This document shows positions 63,729 to 64,000 of a stretch of DNA of 64,000 nucleotides, one piece after another. This stretch comes from Methanomassiliicoccus sp. (GTDB taxonomy: Archaea > Thermoplasmatota > Thermoplasmata > Methanomassiliicoccales > Methanomassiliicoccaceae): the NCBI GenBank assembly GCA_033485155.1, contig JAWQJJ010000001.1, positions 310,001-374,000 on the forward strand, in the 5' to 3' direction. Numbering within the stretch: position 1 is the first letter of the stretch; every line of letters begins with the position of its first letter. Made by a program: the position numbers and the translations under genes. The notes under the pieces were generated by a model that saw only the letters and a program-made list of their open reading frames with translations, was not told the DNA's origin and did no database searches.

Positions 63729-64000
63729 TCTGGGGACGTTCAGGTACAGGGCGGTAATCGATACGAAGGGAATCTGGATCGCCTCAATGGAGCCGGCCAG
63801 GATCAGGAACTCAACCGGTTCTGGCCTGATGATGATGGCTACTGCAGGCACGATCCCCATGAGCCCGAAAAGGAGGATGAACCGCACGTCCTGGGCCGGA
63901 CCGGGGTCGATCGTGGGGCGAGCTGTTTTAACAGGAGGCCGAGGCTCTCGGTGAACATTCGGCTCCATCCGTCCAAGTTGGTGATGACCGGGCTCCAGAA
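63642..64000 (-). pseudogene. NRAMP-like divalent metal transporter, C-terminal part, frameshifted
   Basis: Two frames encode pieces of one C-terminal half. From 64000, FWSPVITNLDGWSRMFTESL is in one frame; from about 63915, PGPAQDVRFILLFGLMGIVPAVAI and SIEAIQIPFVSITALYLNVPRLPPWVRPS are in another. The change lies in GCCCCACG, which reads through if one more C is present. NRAMP carriers import Mn2+ or Fe2+ with H+. The upstream part is beyond the window. It may be a broken gene or a base missing from the sequence. Confidence 0.65.

Noticed and set aside
1-64000. CRISPR arrays, rRNA genes and insertion sequences with transposase
   Set aside because: Looked for repeated spacers, rRNA signatures and transposase motifs on both strands; none seen.

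Overview
The window is archaeal chromosome. Signature genes are TBP, transcription factor S, MBF1, PCNA, GINS, Alba, PAN, thermosome, a geranylgeranyl reductase, form III RuBisCO, aCPSF2 and a GPN-loop GTPase. The DNA is GC-rich. DUF835 and HTH_10 proteins, together with HdrB, HdrC, MvhD and HdrD-type iron-sulfur proteins, point to Thermoplasmatota, possibly a Methanomassiliicoccales relative. That placement is an inference; no rRNA is present to fix it.

Layout. 1-2.3 kb: glycine decarboxylase subunits, the second cut by the window edge. 2.3-7.5 kb: a glyoxalase-fold protein, a secreted transglutaminase-like protein, TOPRIM and DUF167 genes, GINS, a WalJ-type hydrolase and a CBS protein. 7.6 kb: tRNA-Lys. 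9.3-14.9 kb: GPN GTPase, PAN, MBF1 and an antiporter. 15.2-20.5 kb: a chaperone block of thermosome, grpE, dnaK and dnaJ. 22.5-26.2 kb: a tightly overlapping AMP-degradation operon of ribose-1,5-bisphosphate isomerase, form III RuBisCO and AMP phosphorylase. 26.3-34.9 kb: PolX, glutamate dehydrogenase, a regulator, Alba, DUF835, a Cys-rich unknown, a Trm5/Taw2-type methyltransferase and a lipid reductase. 35-38.7 kb: split transketolase and transaldolase, then PCNA and TFS. 40.4-42.9 kb: YjbQ, aCPSF2 and NadC. 42.9-46.5 kb: two small Hdr/MvhD-type redox operons without HdrA. 46.6-50.4 kb: a radical SAM activase and three KaiC-like ATPases. 50.5-52.9 kb: Hsp20 and a long KamA protein. 53.7-55.2 kb: tRNA-Val with an apparent AT-rich insertion. 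55.6-64 kb: an Ldh2-family enzyme, membrane proteins, a broken acetyltransferase, TBP, a MoxR/VWA pair, a cyclase-family enzyme and the end of a frameshifted NRAMP-like transporter.

How the genes work together. The AMP operon would send nucleotide-derived ribose to 3-phosphoglycerate, and the transketolase/transaldolase operon handles sugar phosphates nearby; no phosphoribulokinase is seen. Many ATG-overlap (ATGA) junctions show dense operons. Several genes have a TATA box about 25-30 bases upstream of the start codon, which suggests leaderless mRNAs, whereas thermosome, hsp20 and the KaiC genes have Shine-Dalgarno leaders.

Most notable for follow-up: three KaiC-like paralogues that all replace the Walker A glycine by methionine; a MoxR ATPase carrying a textbook C2H2 zinc finger next to a VWA partner; a TBP gene with no ATG, GTG or TTG at the homology-supported start; MvhD paired with an HdrD-like protein; and a small insertion at tRNA-Val bounded by an imperfect tRNA-end repeat.
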